In this document: piece after piece, positions 9,465-18,429 of the stretch
Numbering within the stretch: position 1 is the first letter of the stretch
Layout of the letters: every line of letters starts with the position of its first letter
NCBI RefSeq assembly: GCF_001518815.1
Contig: NZ_CP013987.1
Coordinates: forward strand, 3,432,501 to 3,496,500
DNA from: Pseudomonas oryzihabitans
Lineage (GTDB): Bacteria > Pseudomonadota > Gammaproteobacteria > Pseudomonadales > Pseudomonadaceae
Length of the DNA: 64,000 nucleotides
Direction: 5' to 3'
Translations under genes and position numbers: made by a program
The notes under the pieces: model-generated
What the model saw: only the letters and a program-made list of their open reading frames with translations
Told to the model about the DNA's origin: nothing
The model's database searches: none

Positions 9465-9968
9465 ATGAGTCGTTACCGTCCGCCGCGCACCGCCGGCACG
9501 CCCCTGATCACCGCCGCTGGCGAGGCGCGCCTGCGCGCCGAACTCCACGAGTTGTGGAACGTGCGCCGGCCCCAGGTCACCCAGGCGGTGAGCGAGGCGG
9601 CCGCGCTGGGCGACCGTTCGGAAAACGCCGAGTACATCTACGGCAAGAAGATGCTGCGCGAGATCGACAGCCGGGTGCGCTTTTTGCGCAAGCGCCTGGA
9701 GAATCTCAAGGTGATTCGCGACCGCCCTGCCGACCCGACCAAGGTCTATTTCGGCGCCTGGGTCACCCTGGAAGACGATGAGGGCGCCGAGAAGCGCTAC
9801 CGCATCGTCGGCCCGGACGAACTGGACCTCAGGCAGAACCTCATCAGCATCGACTCGCCCTTGGCGCGGGCGCTGGTGGGCAAGGCGCTGGACGCGGAAG
9901 TCCGGCTGGAGACGCCAGCCGGTGACCAGCGCTGGTATATCGTCGAGATCACCTACCCCGACGACTGA
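9465..9968 (+). CDS. greB: Transcription elongation factor GreB
   Basis: Rescues backtracked RNA polymerase by stimulating transcript cleavage. The 167 residues comprise the N-terminal antiparallel coiled coil (EARLRAELHELWNVRRPQVT through RKRLENLKVIRD), with acidic tip residues around SEAAALGDRSENAEY, and a C-terminal FKBP-like domain (RYRIVGPDELD, SPLARALVGK). The R/K-rich N-terminus (SRYRPPRTAGTP) and YIYGKKMLREIDSRVRFL are characteristic of GreB rather than GreA. Only 3 bp separate it from the permease gene, so it may share that transcript. Confidence 0.95.
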   Translation: MSRYRPPRTAGTPLITAAGEARLRAELHELWNVRRPQVTQAVSEAAALGDRSENAEYIYGKKMLREIDSRVRFLRKRLENLKVIRDRPADPTKVYFGAWVTLEDDEGAEKRYRIVGPDELDLRQNLISIDSPLARALVGKALDAEVRLETPAGDQRWYIVEITYPDD

Positions 9969-9972
9969 CGAC

Positions 9973-10278
9973 TCAACGGCGTCGGGTAATCACGCCCTGC
10001 CGCGCTACCCGGGTCAGTTCCCGCACCAGGGGTTCGAGACCGGCCTGGCCCGGTGACTGCACCACGGCGAAGTCGAAGCTGTCATCGCCGAAGAGACGCA
10101 ACTGCTCGGCCTGGTTGGCGAAGCGAATCTGCAGGGTGCGGCTGTGGGGCCAGCGCTTGGGCCAGCCTTCGAGATAGCGCAGCAGCGTAGGCTGGTCGGG
10201 ACCGCCGAGCAGAATGGTGGGATGACAGGCGAGCCTGCCCTGGGTGAGCGGGGTAAGGCGTAGCGGGAGAGGAAGCAT
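9973..10278 (-). CDS. Conserved hypothetical protein, methyltransferase-like C-terminus
   Basis: A 101-residue protein convergent with greB (4-bp gap). Near the C-terminus FGDDSFDFAVVQSPGQAGLE and LVRELTRVARQGVI resemble motif IV and the following helix of class I SAM-dependent methyltransferases. However, the chain is far too short for a full Rossmann fold and has no GxGxG loop. It may be a degenerate or accessory domain. ATG at 10278. A good sigma70 promoter lies about 110 nt upstream, so expression is likely. Function unknown. Confidence 0.7.
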   Translation of the reverse strand: MLPLPLRLTPLTQGRLACHPTILLGGPDQPTLLRYLEGWPKRWPHSRTLQIRFANQAEQLRLFGDDSFDFAVVQSPGQAGLEPLVRELTRVARQGVITRRR

Positions 10279-10394
10279 GGACGAAATTCCGCCTCGTAGA
10301 TCCAGCTGGGCGGTAGTACGAGGCCTGTTCCGTCCAGCGCTTTAGCGGTATTTGGGAGCGCCCCGCAAGTTGCTGTTTAAATCGGCGCAGGATC

Positions 10395-10424
10395 ATCCTA
10401 GGGAGGCCTCGGCTGCCCTGTCAA
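10395..10424 (-). promoter_or_regulatory. Predicted sigma70 promoter for the 101-residue hypothetical gene
   Basis: On the minus strand, a perfect TTGACA (10424-10419), an 18-nt spacer and TAGGAT (10400-10395). The start point would be near 10388, giving a leader of about 110 nt before the ATG at 10278. It sits just past the stop of the upstream transglycosylase gene. Confidence 0.6.
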
Positions 10425-10431
10425 GCGGGTC

Positions 10432-11862
10432 TCAACCGTCCTTATGCCCAGTCTCTTCAGGGCTTGCCGCCGCCACGGCCGGCGCCTCGAGACGCGCCCG
10501 TTCACGACTGAAAGCCACCCGGTACTTGTTGACGCTGGCAACATAGTTGACCACCCCGATGCCCACTTCCTCGGCGGCGATGCGTTCGACCTGGAAGAAC
10601 CAGCGATCACCATCCAGCCCCTGCTTACGCGCCTTGGCCCGCAGTGCCTGGACGCGCTCCGGCCCCAGGTTGTAGGCCGCCAGGGTAAAGGCACGGCGCT
10701 CGCGCTCGGTCAGCCTGGGACTGGAGAAGAATTCCCGGCGCAGGCGTGCCAGATAGCGGGTGGCGGCCTTGACGTTGTCCTCGGCGGAATGAAGGCTGCG
10801 CACCCCGACACTGCGCGCCGCCCGTGGCGTGATCTGCAGCAGTCCGGCGGCGCGTCCGGCGCCGCGGGCGTGGGGATCGAGACCGGATTCCTTGTAGGCC
10901 ATGGCGGCCAGGGTCAGCCAGTCGAAGTCGTAGGCCTTGGCATAGCGCTGCAGCAATGGCCGGACCCTGGCCAGCCGCTTGCGGTCATGGGCCTGCAGCG
11001 GATCGCGTACCTGGTAGCGGCGTGCATAGGCCTGGCGAAAGGCCTTGTCGTCGTCCCGCGCCACGGGTTGCCGAGCGAAGGCCCGGACCCGCTCGGCGAG
11101 CTGGTGCGCCGGGGCGCGTAGATACCAGAGCTGGGCCTGGTCATGCGCCACCACCAGGCGGTCGGCCACCCGCAGTCGGGACAGCACCCGCGCCCAACGA
11201 TGAGCCAGGCCGGATTCGACGACGGTGAGCGGGTAGATACCAGCCTGGGTCAGCTCCAGGACATCTTCCACCGCCAGGGTCGGATCGGCCCACTCGACCT
11301 GTACCGGCCGCAGCCTACGCTTCTCCAGCTGGGCGTTGAGCCGCGCCAGGGCCGGCCCGGCGGCACTGCCCTGGGGCAGCACGATTCGACGGCCCGCCAG
11401 CTGTTCCAAATGGCGTGGCAGACGCTGACCACGCCCACTCACCACCACCAGGCTGGTGGGTGCTGCCACCGACGCGGCGATCAGCGCCGAATGCGGTGGT
11501 GGCAGCAGGGTTTCGCCCGGCGCCACCAGATCGCCCTCGCCTCTTTGCAGCGCTGGCAGCAGATCGTCCTTGGCCTTGGGGACGAAGACCAGCCGTAGCG
11601 GCCGGCCACCAGGCTGGTGCTGCAAATAACGAGCGAAGGCCTCCAGCCGCCGATACTCGACGCCCAGCGCCTGGCCGTTCCATTCGCCGGAGCTGTGCCG
11701 GCTCTGGTTGACCAGGACGCGCAATTCCCCGGCGCGCTCGATGGTGGCCAGGTCGCGCGCCGCGACATGGCGCGGCGCTTCCGGTGGCAAGGCGCCCAAC
11801 CGGGCCTGGACGGAGCAGGCGAGCAGGCAGCCGAGGATGGCAAGGGTGAATCGAAACGGCAT
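10432..11862 (-). CDS. MltF-like membrane-bound lytic murein transglycosylase
   Basis: A 476-residue exported enzyme with two domains. After a signal sequence (CLLACSVQA; LLAC could also be a weak lipobox) comes a periplasmic solute-binding-like domain, about 40-270 (GELRVLVNQSRHSSGEW, QRGEGDLVAPGETL). An SLT catalytic domain, about 310-450, follows with the glutamate in MAYKESGLDPHARG and the LLQITPRAARSVGV block. It cleaves peptidoglycan to 1,6-anhydromuropeptides. ATG at 11862 with AGGAG upstream. Divergent from tatD. The family call is firm; it may be a paralogue of MltF rather than the orthologue. Confidence 0.88.
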   Translation of the reverse strand: MPFRFTLAILGCLLACSVQARLGALPPEAPRHVAARDLATIERAGELRVLVNQSRHSSGEWNGQALGVEYRRLEAFARYLQHQPGGRPLRLVFVPKAKDDLLPALQRGEGDLVAPGETLLPPPHSALIAASVAAPTSLVVVSGRGQRLPRHLEQLAGRRIVLPQGSAAGPALARLNAQLEKRRLRPVQVEWADPTLAVEDVLELTQAGIYPLTVVESGLAHRWARVLSRLRVADRLVVAHDQAQLWYLRAPAHQLAERVRAFARQPVARDDDKAFRQAYARRYQVRDPLQAHDRKRLARVRPLLQRYAKAYDFDWLTLAAMAYKESGLDPHARGAGRAAGLLQITPRAARSVGVRSLHSAEDNVKAATRYLARLRREFFSSPRLTERERRAFTLAAYNLGPERVQALRAKARKQGLDGDRWFFQVERIAAEEVGIGVVNYVASVNKYRVAFSRERARLEAPAVAAASPEETGHKDG

Positions 11863-11950
11863 CCAGGACTCCTGACCTGGCCGGGACAGCGCCGATAGCA
11901 CCCGGACTACGGATAGAATGAAGAAACAAAGTCTGTAGAAGGCCCGCACC

Positions 11951-12781
11951 ATGCAATTGATCGACATCGGCGTCAACCTCACCCATCCCAGTCTGCTCAA
12001 GGAGGTGGACGCGGTGATCGAGCGAGCCCAGGCCGCCGGGGTGATGCAGCTGGTGCTCACCGGTACCACGCTGGAGGACAGCGAGAACGCCCTCAACCTC
12101 TGCCTGCGCCTGGACGCGGGCGAAGCCCTGTTCAGCACTGCGGGCGTCCATCCCCACGAAGCCTCGACCTGGAACGCAGCCGCCGCCAAGACCCTGCGCG
12201 ACCTGGCCAGCCAGCCCAAGGTGCGTGCCCTGGGCGAATGTGGGTTGGACTTCAATCGCGATTTCACCCCGCGACCGCAGCAGGAGCGCTGCTTCGAGGA
12301 ACAGCTGGCGCTAGCCGCCGAATTGCGCCGGCCCGTGTTTCTCCACGAGCGCGACGCCAGCGAGCGAATGCTGGCCATCCTGCGCGACTATCGCGACCAC
12401 CTGCCGGCGGCGGTGGTCCACTGCTTCACCGGCGAACGCAAGGCGCTCTACGGCTACCTGGATCTCGACCTGCACCTGGGTATCACCGGCTGGATCTGCG
12501 ACGAACGCCGCGGCCTGCACCTGCACGAGCTGGTCGGACAGATCCCGGTCGGCCGACTGATGCTGGAAACCGATGCGCCCTACCTGTTGCCACGCACCCT
12601 CAGACCCAAGCCGCGCCATGGCCACAACGAACCGGCTTTCCTGCCGGAAATCCTGCGCACCGTGGCCCGTCTGCGCCAGGAAACACCTGAACAGACTGCC
12701 CTGCACACCACCGCTACCGCCCGGGCCTTCTTCGAGCTGCCGGAGATCATCGTGCCAGAGCGGGATGAGGAATTCAGATAG
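11951..12781 (+). CDS. tatD: 3'-5' exonuclease / DNase TatD
   Basis: Metal-dependent hydrolase of 276 residues that closely follows E. coli TatD. It begins [13 protein letters not shown], where the classical HxH is replaced as in true TatD. It then has [22 protein letters not shown] (metal Glu), [33 protein letters not shown] and [11 protein letters not shown], followed by [12 protein letters not shown]. The family is reported to act on DNA in repair and turnover. ATG at 11951, divergent from the transglycosylase gene; a TAGAAT at 11914-11919 may be its -10 element. A second TatD-family gene lies at 32.5 kb. Confidence 0.93.
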   Translation: MQLIDIGVNLTHPSLLKEVDAVIERAQAAGVMQLVLTGTTLEDSENALNLCLRLDAGEALFSTAGVHPHEASTWNAAAAKTLRDLASQPKVRALGECGLDFNRDFTPRPQQERCFEEQLALAAELRRPVFLHERDASERMLAILRDYRDHLPAAVVHCFTGERKALYGYLDLDLHLGITGWICDERRGLHLHELVGQIPVGRLMLETDAPYLLPRTLRPKPRHGHNEPAFLPEILRTVARLRQETPEQTALHTTATARAFFELPEIIVPERDEEFR

Positions 12782-12800
12782 GTACGGGGTGCCGCTGCGC

Positions 12801-12827
12801 TAAAGTCGGGGCCGCGCGGGCCGTTAA
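12801..12827 (+). promoter_or_regulatory. Predicted sigma28 (FliA) promoter of the chemoreceptor gene
   Basis: TAAAGTC (12801-12807), 12 nt, then GCCGTTAA (12820-12827). The -10 octamer matches the FliA consensus GCCGATAA at 7 of 8 positions and the -35 matches TAAAGTTT well. It is 114 bp before the chemoreceptor ATG, and genes of this kind are commonly FliA-dependent. Confidence 0.7.
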
Positions 12828-12940
12828 ACTCAGGGCTTGTTCCACGGCGTCGCCTTCCTCTGGCAGGACGTTGACGCCAGTCAAGATCCGGGTTGTGCCA
12901 GCCTGCCAGGCTGTGCGGCCCCGCCGACTGGATGCCCCCT

Positions 12941-14215
12941 ATGTTTGCCTGGCTGCGTGATATCTCCCTCAAATACAAGTTCTGGGCGGTCAATGCCGTC
13001 GCCTTCGTCACCAGCCTGCTGCTGGTGCTGTTCGCCATGCAGCTGGAAGTCTCCGGTCGCGCTGAACAGCTCAAGGCGGTCAAGACCGCCGTGGGTGACG
13101 CGGCCGCCCATCTGAGCGCCCCGACCTTCGGTGAAGTCTTCCTCGCCCGCGCCCCGGAATACGCCTTGGCCGTAGGCGTGCTGATGCTGGTGCTGCTGGT
13201 GGCCTCGCAGCTCTTGATCCGCTTCATCCTCGGCAATCTGCAGCGCCTCAAGGACACCATGCTGCGGGTGGAGCGCGAGGGCGACCTCACCGCGCGGGTC
13301 GAGGTCCGCGGGCGCGACGAGGTCGGGCAGATGACCCAGGCCTTCAACGCCATGCAGGACAGCTACACCCGCGTCGTCGGTACCGTGGCTGCCAGCGCCT
13401 CGCGCCTGGACGAGGGCGCCGGGCGCCTGGCCAGCGGCATGCAGGGCGTCCGCGGCGGCATGCAGGATCAACAGCACGAGACCGATCAGGCCGCCACTGC
13501 CATCAACGAGATGAGCGCCACCGTGCAGCAGATCGCCGAACACGCCGCCGGTACTCGCGACCAGTCCCAGGAAGCCGATCGCCTGGCCGGGGCGGGTCAG
13601 CAGGCGGTGGATCGCGTCAGCCATTCCATCGCCGGCCTCTCCCAGGGCGTGCAGCAGACCGCGGTGATGATCCAGGAGCTGGCCGAGAACAGCGAACGCA
13701 TCACCAGCGTGGTCAATGTCATTCACGGTATCGCCGAGCAGACCAACCTGCTGGCGCTCAACGCCGCCATCGAAGCCGCTCGCGCCGGCGAGGCCGGCCG
13801 TGGCTTCGCCGTGGTGGCCGACGAGGTGCGCAACCTGGCCAAGCGCGTCCAGGGTTCCACCGACGAGATCACCCGCATGGTCGACGGTCTTCAGGCCGGT
13901 ACCCGCGATGCCGTGGAATTCATGCGCGAGAGTTCGCTCAAGGCCGACGACTGCGTGGTGCAGGCCGGCGCCGCTGGGCAGGCCCTGGCCGACATTACCG
14001 CTGCCGTGACCCTGATGCGCGACAGCAACACCCAGATCGCCGTTGCCGCGGAACAGCAAGCCCAGGTGGCGGAAGAGATGAGCAGGTCGGTTGTAGGCAT
14101 CCGCGATGTCACGGAAAGGACCATGCTGCTGACGCAGGAGTCGGCCAGCACCAGCACGGAACTGGCCGCCCTCGCAGGAACCCTGAATCAGGCGATCCGC
14201 CAGTTGCGCCTATAG
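12941..14215 (+). CDS. Methyl-accepting chemotaxis protein with minimal periplasmic domain
   Basis: A 424-residue chemoreceptor. TM1 is about 15-33 and TM2 about 75-96, leaving only some 40 periplasmic residues, too few for a Cache or four-helix sensor domain. HAMP follows (about 97-150), then a cytoplasmic signalling domain with the invariant hairpin tip [20 protein letters not shown] around residue 270. No C-terminal NWETF-type CheR tether is present. I used the ATG at 12941 ([13 protein letters not shown]); an ATG three codons earlier is equally reachable. It probably senses through the membrane, HAMP or a partner protein. Confidence 0.92.
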   Translation: MFAWLRDISLKYKFWAVNAVAFVTSLLLVLFAMQLEVSGRAEQLKAVKTAVGDAAAHLSAPTFGEVFLARAPEYALAVGVLMLVLLVASQLLIRFILGNLQRLKDTMLRVEREGDLTARVEVRGRDEVGQMTQAFNAMQDSYTRVVGTVAASASRLDEGAGRLASGMQGVRGGMQDQQHETDQAATAINEMSATVQQIAEHAAGTRDQSQEADRLAGAGQQAVDRVSHSIAGLSQGVQQTAVMIQELAENSERITSVVNVIHGIAEQTNLLALNAAIEAARAGEAGRGFAVVADEVRNLAKRVQGSTDEITRMVDGLQAGTRDAVEFMRESSLKADDCVVQAGAAGQALADITAAVTLMRDSNTQIAVAAEQQAQVAEEMSRSVVGIRDVTERTMLLTQESASTSTELAALAGTLNQAIRQLRL

Positions 14216-14289
14216 CCTCCATAGCGAGAGCGCATTCGCACGGTTGCCCGACAGGCGGCAAGATGCCCGCACGTTTTCGGAGAACCGTC

Positions 14290-14469
14290 ATGCGCTCGGT
14301 CACTACCCTCACTTCTGCCGTTCTGCTCTTGCTTGGCCTGGGCTGCATCGCCCAGGCCCTGGGCAACCCCCATCCGCAACCGCTGATCCTGGCGGCCGTC
14401 GTCTGCCTAGTGGCCTTCGCGCTGCAAGAGCCTGACGCCCTCCCCGCACCTCAGTCACTGCGCGCCTGA
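14290..14469 (+). CDS. Small membrane protein (59 aa)
   Basis: Starts at the ATG at 14290 with GGAG 7 nt upstream. It has two hydrophobic segments: LTSAVLLLLGLGCIAQAL and LILAAVVCLVAFALQ, joined by a short Pro/His-rich loop (GNPHPQP), then a short polar tail. It ends inside the 3' end of tgpA on the other strand (19-bp convergent overlap). I do not recognise a family. A real gene is likely from the good ribosome site and the coherent hydrophobic pattern, but it could be a spurious frame. Confidence 0.55.
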   Translation: MRSVTTLTSAVLLLLGLGCIAQALGNPHPQPLILAAVVCLVAFALQEPDALPAPQSLRA

Positions 14470-16460
14470 CGGCCACGCAGCTGACGCTTCAGCTGCTTCA
14501 AGGCGTTCGCCAGTGCGACCGGATCGCTCGGCCGGTTAGCATAGCGTTGCGCCTGGAATTCCTGGGAAAAAGCCGCAATCCCCTCTCGGGCCGCCGGCAG
14601 CTCCGTCATCGCCCGGCCGGCGAAGGAGCCGGCCGGTTCACCACTGCGCCGTCTCACCCCCTGGCGCGCCAGTAGGCGCTCGAACTGGCCGAAGCGCGCC
14701 AGCAGCGGATCCCGCGTCCGCTGCCAGGGCTTGAGCACCAGGAGCGCCATCACCCCGAGTACGCCCAGCACCAGCAGTGCCAACAGCAGCCCCAGGCGTT
14801 GCAGCGAACCCTCACCGAGCAGGCGCTTGAACAACTCGCCCTGGGTATCTTCCTGGTAGTTGAGCACCCAGCGCTGCCAGCCGTAGTTGATGCGATCCCA
14901 GCCGAGCCGCAGGCCGTTGAGCCAGGCCAGGTCGCGGTAGCGATTGGCGGCGAAGGGATCGTCGGCGAGAAATTCGTTGGCCGCGCCCTGGGCCGCCAGG
15001 GCTTCCTGCAGGCCGCGTTCGATCCGCTCGGGCGCCACCTGGGCGGTGGGATCAACACTGATCCAGCCGCGCGCCGGTAGCCAGTATTCCACCCAGGCGT
15101 GGGCATCGAATTGCTGCACCAGCAGATAGCCGCCCGCGGTGTTGAATTCACCACCCTGATAGCCGGCCACCACTCGCGCTGGAATGCCGGCAACCCGCAA
15201 GGCGAAGGTCATGGCGCCGGCATAGTGGGCGCAGAAGCCGCGACGATTGTCGAAGAGGAAGGCATCGATGGCATCAACGCTCGCCGTGGGTGGTTGCAGG
15301 GTATAGACGAAGGGCTGCTGGCGAAAATAGGCCAGGATCGCCTGGGCCAGGGCGTCGGGCGTCGGCTCGCGCGCCTTGAGCTGGGCCACCCAGGCTCGGG
15401 TGCGCGGCTCGCCCCCGCTGGGCACCTGCAGGGCCCGGCGTTGGCTGGAGGCTGAGAGCCGGTCCGGCTCACGGCGGGCCTGGGGCCAACTGCTCGCGCG
15501 ATAGAGCAGCGCCTGGTCCACCGGACGGCGGCGCTGCAGATGGAAGTCGCTGGCCAGGCGTACGTCGCGCTGATCGCTGCGCGCCACGTCCAGGCCATAG
15601 AGCCAGGGCCGACCGCTCGGCTCCATCACCACCTGATAGTCCAGCCGGGGTCCGACGGGCGTCCAGGCCGGTTCCGGACTCCAGGCCGTGTCCGGGTCGA
15701 CCGACCAGCGCGTGCCATCGAAGCGTTCATAGGTGGTGGCGCGCCAGTAGAGGTCACGCTGGGCCGGCCGCTCGCCGTCGAAGCTCACCCTGAACACTCG
15801 CTCGGCGGACTGCGACAGCTGAGCGATCTCGCCGGGCGCCATGCTATCGCCCAGCCCGGTGCGCGCCTGCTCGCCCGGTTGCGGCAGTGACCACAGCGGG
15901 CCGATACGGGGAAACACCAGGAACAGCAGCAGCATCAGGGGTACCGCCTGGAGCAACAGCGTGCCGGCGACCTTGAGGGTCGCCAGCGGACGGCTGGCCA
16001 GGGCACTCTGCTGCAGGCCGATCAGCGCCGCCACCAGAGCGGTCACCGGCAGCAGGCTGTAGAGCGCGGCGAGCAGGCCGTCTTCGAACAGGTAGGCGAT
16101 CACCACGGCGAAAAAGCCCAGGTAGATGACCACCAGGGCATCGCGACGGCTGTGCATCTCGATCAGCTTGAGGGCGAAGGTCACCAGCAGCAGGACGGCA
16201 CCTGCGTCCAGACCGATGAAGGACCCGCGCGACAGCCAGATACCGCCCATGGCCAGCAGCAGCAGACCGCCCTTTTCCAGACGGGTGGGCGCGCGGACCT
16301 TCATGCGGAACAGCAGCACCCGCCAGCCGGCGCAAAAGGCCCAGAGCAGCCCGACCCAGGGCGGCAGATGGGTGAGATGCGGCAGGATCACCAGGGCCTG
16401 GGCCACCAGCAGCCAGACCAGGGCGATGCGCGGAATGGGTTGCGGCACGGCGGTGCTCAT
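14451..16460 (-). CDS. tgpA: Periplasmic-domain transglutaminase TgpA
   Basis: A 669-residue inner-membrane protein. Six or so N-terminal helices (DUF3488) are followed by a large periplasmic domain carrying a papain-like transglutaminase fold, then a further helix (LGLLLALLVLGVLGVMALLV) and a cytoplasmic DUF4129-like tail. The catalytic triad is visible: Cys in NRRGFCAHYAGAMTFALRVA, His in FDAHAWVEYW and Asp in GWISVDPTAQV. TgpA is reported to be essential in P. aeruginosa, acting at the cell envelope. Its ATG overlaps the stop of the DUF58 gene (ATGA at 16457-16460), completing a moxR-DUF58-tgpA operon. Confidence 0.93.
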   Translation of the reverse strand: MSTAVPQPIPRIALVWLLVAQALVILPHLTHLPPWVGLLWAFCAGWRVLLFRMKVRAPTRLEKGGLLLLAMGGIWLSRGSFIGLDAGAVLLLVTFALKLIEMHSRRDALVVIYLGFFAVVIAYLFEDGLLAALYSLLPVTALVAALIGLQQSALASRPLATLKVAGTLLLQAVPLMLLLFLVFPRIGPLWSLPQPGEQARTGLGDSMAPGEIAQLSQSAERVFRVSFDGERPAQRDLYWRATTYERFDGTRWSVDPDTAWSPEPAWTPVGPRLDYQVVMEPSGRPWLYGLDVARSDQRDVRLASDFHLQRRRPVDQALLYRASSWPQARREPDRLSASSQRRALQVPSGGEPRTRAWVAQLKAREPTPDALAQAILAYFRQQPFVYTLQPPTASVDAIDAFLFDNRRGFCAHYAGAMTFALRVAGIPARVVAGYQGGEFNTAGGYLLVQQFDAHAWVEYWLPARGWISVDPTAQVAPERIERGLQEALAAQGAANEFLADDPFAANRYRDLAWLNGLRLGWDRINYGWQRWVLNYQEDTQGELFKRLLGEGSLQRLGLLLALLVLGVLGVMALLVLKPWQRTRDPLLARFGQFERLLARQGVRRRSGEPAGSFAGRAMTELPAAREGIAAFSQEFQAQRYANRPSDPVALANALKQLKRQLRGRQARSD

Positions 16461-17413
16461 GCCGGCCGCCCGAACAGGGCCAGGGCCTGCAGGGCCGCAT
16501 CGCGGTGAGGCTCACCGGTGGCCGGACTCAGCTCCACGCCGGGCAGGCGCAGGCCGAAGCGCAGCTGACGGCTACTGCAGTCCAGCACCGCCTGGCACAG
16601 CCAGGACAGCCGCGTCTCGGTATCGCCATCGAGTACGGTGAAATCCAGCCAGAGTTCGCTGCCGGCCAGGGCGGTGAAGTCTTTCACCAGCAGCCCCTGC
16701 CCGCGAGAAAAGGCCTTCCAGTCCAGCCGCCGCCGTGAATCGCCGGGCTGATAGGGCCGCAGCCCCTGGAAGTCGTCGGCGCCCTGCCCCGTCTGGCGCT
16801 GGCCGTCCTCGCTACCGGCATCCTGGCCACTGCGCAGCGGCGCCGCGGTTGCCAGCGGCTGCGGATAGACCAGGGCGCGCACGTCCAGGTCGAGCCAGCT
16901 CCAGGCGACGAACAGGCCGAGGGGGAACCGGCTCTCCACCCGCAGCCGCGCGGGCCTGAGCCAGCCGCGTGTCGGCGCCGGATGGAACACCTGCAGGGCG
17001 ACGCTCTCCCCGGCGGGCACATCGCTGAGGATCAGGGGCTCGCCATGCCAGCCCAGGCCGATGCCCTGGTGTGCCCGACGGTCGCTTTCCAGGCGCAGGC
17101 GAAACCCGGCCGCCTCCCCGGCGAACACCGGGCCGGCCCCGCCACCGGCCAGTTGCAGGCCGGCCAGGTTGCGATAGGTATGCAACATGGCCACCAGCGC
17201 CAGGGAAAACAGCAGGAAGGTCAGGCCATAGGCCAGGCTGTTCTGGTAATTGATGCCAGCCAGCAGCATCAGCAGCAGGGCAATGGCGAAGGCGCCACCC
17301 TGGCGGGTAGGCAGAATGAAGATGCGTCGCTGATCGAGGGTGATGCGATTGGCCGGCGGAATCCGTCGGGCCAGCCAACCGTCTCGATAGCGCTGCCAGG
17401 CGCCGCCGGTCAC
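16457..17413 (-). CDS. DUF58 domain protein of the MoxR/TgpA operon
   Basis: A 318-residue membrane-anchored protein. Two helices lie near the N-terminus (GGAFAIALLLMLLAGINYQN, LAYGLTFLLFSLALVAML). The DUF58 hallmark GLRPYQPGDSRRRLDWKAFS is at about 220-240, and the C-terminal half resembles a von Willebrand A fold. I start it at the GTG at 17413, whose bases overlap the moxR stop as GTGA; a GTG nine codons upstream (17440) is also possible. Such proteins work with a MoxR ATPase as client or adaptor. The exact role is unknown. Confidence 0.88.
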   Translation of the reverse strand: MTGGAWQRYRDGWLARRIPPANRITLDQRRIFILPTRQGGAFAIALLLMLLAGINYQNSLAYGLTFLLFSLALVAMLHTYRNLAGLQLAGGGAGPVFAGEAAGFRLRLESDRRAHQGIGLGWHGEPLILSDVPAGESVALQVFHPAPTRGWLRPARLRVESRFPLGLFVAWSWLDLDVRALVYPQPLATAAPLRSGQDAGSEDGQRQTGQGADDFQGLRPYQPGDSRRRLDWKAFSRGQGLLVKDFTALAGSELWLDFTVLDGDTETRLSWLCQAVLDCSSRQLRFGLRLPGVELSPATGEPHRDAALQALALFGRPA

Positions 17414-18327
17414 AGCGCCGGGACTTCGCGCAGCAGCCACTGCACCAGGGCGCCGCCGCCATGCCCGGCAGGATCGGCGATGTCGCGCAGGCGATGCCCG
17501 GCCACCGCCGGCAGCACCGTCTGGACATCCTCGGGCAGCACGTGGTCACGGCCCGCCAGCAAGGCCCAGGCTCGGGCCGCGGCCAGCAGGGCCAGGCTGC
17601 CGCGGGGTGACAGGCCGAGCGCGAAGGAGGTCTGGGTGCGGGTGGCCTCCACCAGGCGCAGCACATAGTCCACCACCGCCTCGCTGGCATGGATGCGCGG
17701 CACCTCGGTCTGGATCAGCCGCAGCTGGGCATGATCCAGCAGTGGCTCCAGGCGCGGCAGCTGCTCGCGCCCGGAACCGCCGAGCAGCAGGGCGCGTTCC
17801 GCGGCGCGGCCGGGATAACCGAGCGACAGCCGCATCAGGAAGCGGTCGAGTTGGGATTCCGGCAGGGCGAAGGTGCCGCCCTGGGAAACCGGGTTCTGGG
17901 TAGCGATGACGAAGAAGGGCTCGGGCAACGGCCGGGTGGCGCCCTCGATGGTCACCTGCCCCTCCTCCATGGCTTCGAGCAGTGCGCTCTGGCTCTTGGG
18001 CGTGGCCCGGTTGATCTCGTCGGCCAGCAGCAGCTCGGCAAACACCGGACCGGGATGGAAGACGAACTGACCGCTGTCGCGATCGAACACCGAGGTGCCG
18101 AGGATATCGCCGGGCAAGAGGTCCGAGGTGAACTGGATACGCTGGAAGGACAGCCCCAGCACCTTGGCCAGGGCATGGCTGAGGGTGGTCTTGCCCATGC
18201 CGGGCAGGTCCTCGATCAGCAAATGCCCCCGCGCCAGCAGGCAGGCCAATGCCAGCCTGACCTGGGTTTCCTTGCCCAACAAAACGCCGTCTACCGCCTT
18301 GAGACAGGCGTTCAACCTATCGTGCAT
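17410..18327 (-). CDS. MoxR-family AAA+ ATPase
   Basis: A 305-residue AAA+ protein. Walker A is DLPGMGKTT near 40-48, Walker B is LLLADEINRATPKSQSALLE with the EINR extension of the MoxR group, sensor 1 is VIATQNP, and an arginine-finger/sensor 2 region (SPRGSLALLAAARAWALLAG) follows. It probably acts as a chaperone on the DUF58 and TgpA proteins encoded downstream. ATG at 18327. It lies 102 bp after pyrF on the same strand, so it may be read from the pyrF transcript or from its own promoter. Confidence 0.92.
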   Translation of the reverse strand: MHDRLNACLKAVDGVLLGKETQVRLALACLLARGHLLIEDLPGMGKTTLSHALAKVLGLSFQRIQFTSDLLPGDILGTSVFDRDSGQFVFHPGPVFAELLLADEINRATPKSQSALLEAMEEGQVTIEGATRPLPEPFFVIATQNPVSQGGTFALPESQLDRFLMRLSLGYPGRAAERALLLGGSGREQLPRLEPLLDHAQLRLIQTEVPRIHASEAVVDYVLRLVEATRTQTSFALGLSPRGSLALLAAARAWALLAGRDHVLPEDVQTVLPAVAGHRLRDIADPAGHGGGALVQWLLREVPAL

Positions 18328-18429
18328 GCCCTGAGGTCTCTCGCCTTGCGCCGACGCGGGAAGGCGTCGGCCTGCAGAACGAGAATAGCAGCACCTTTTG
18401 CCGGTAGCCGCGCCCGGGAGATTTAACGC

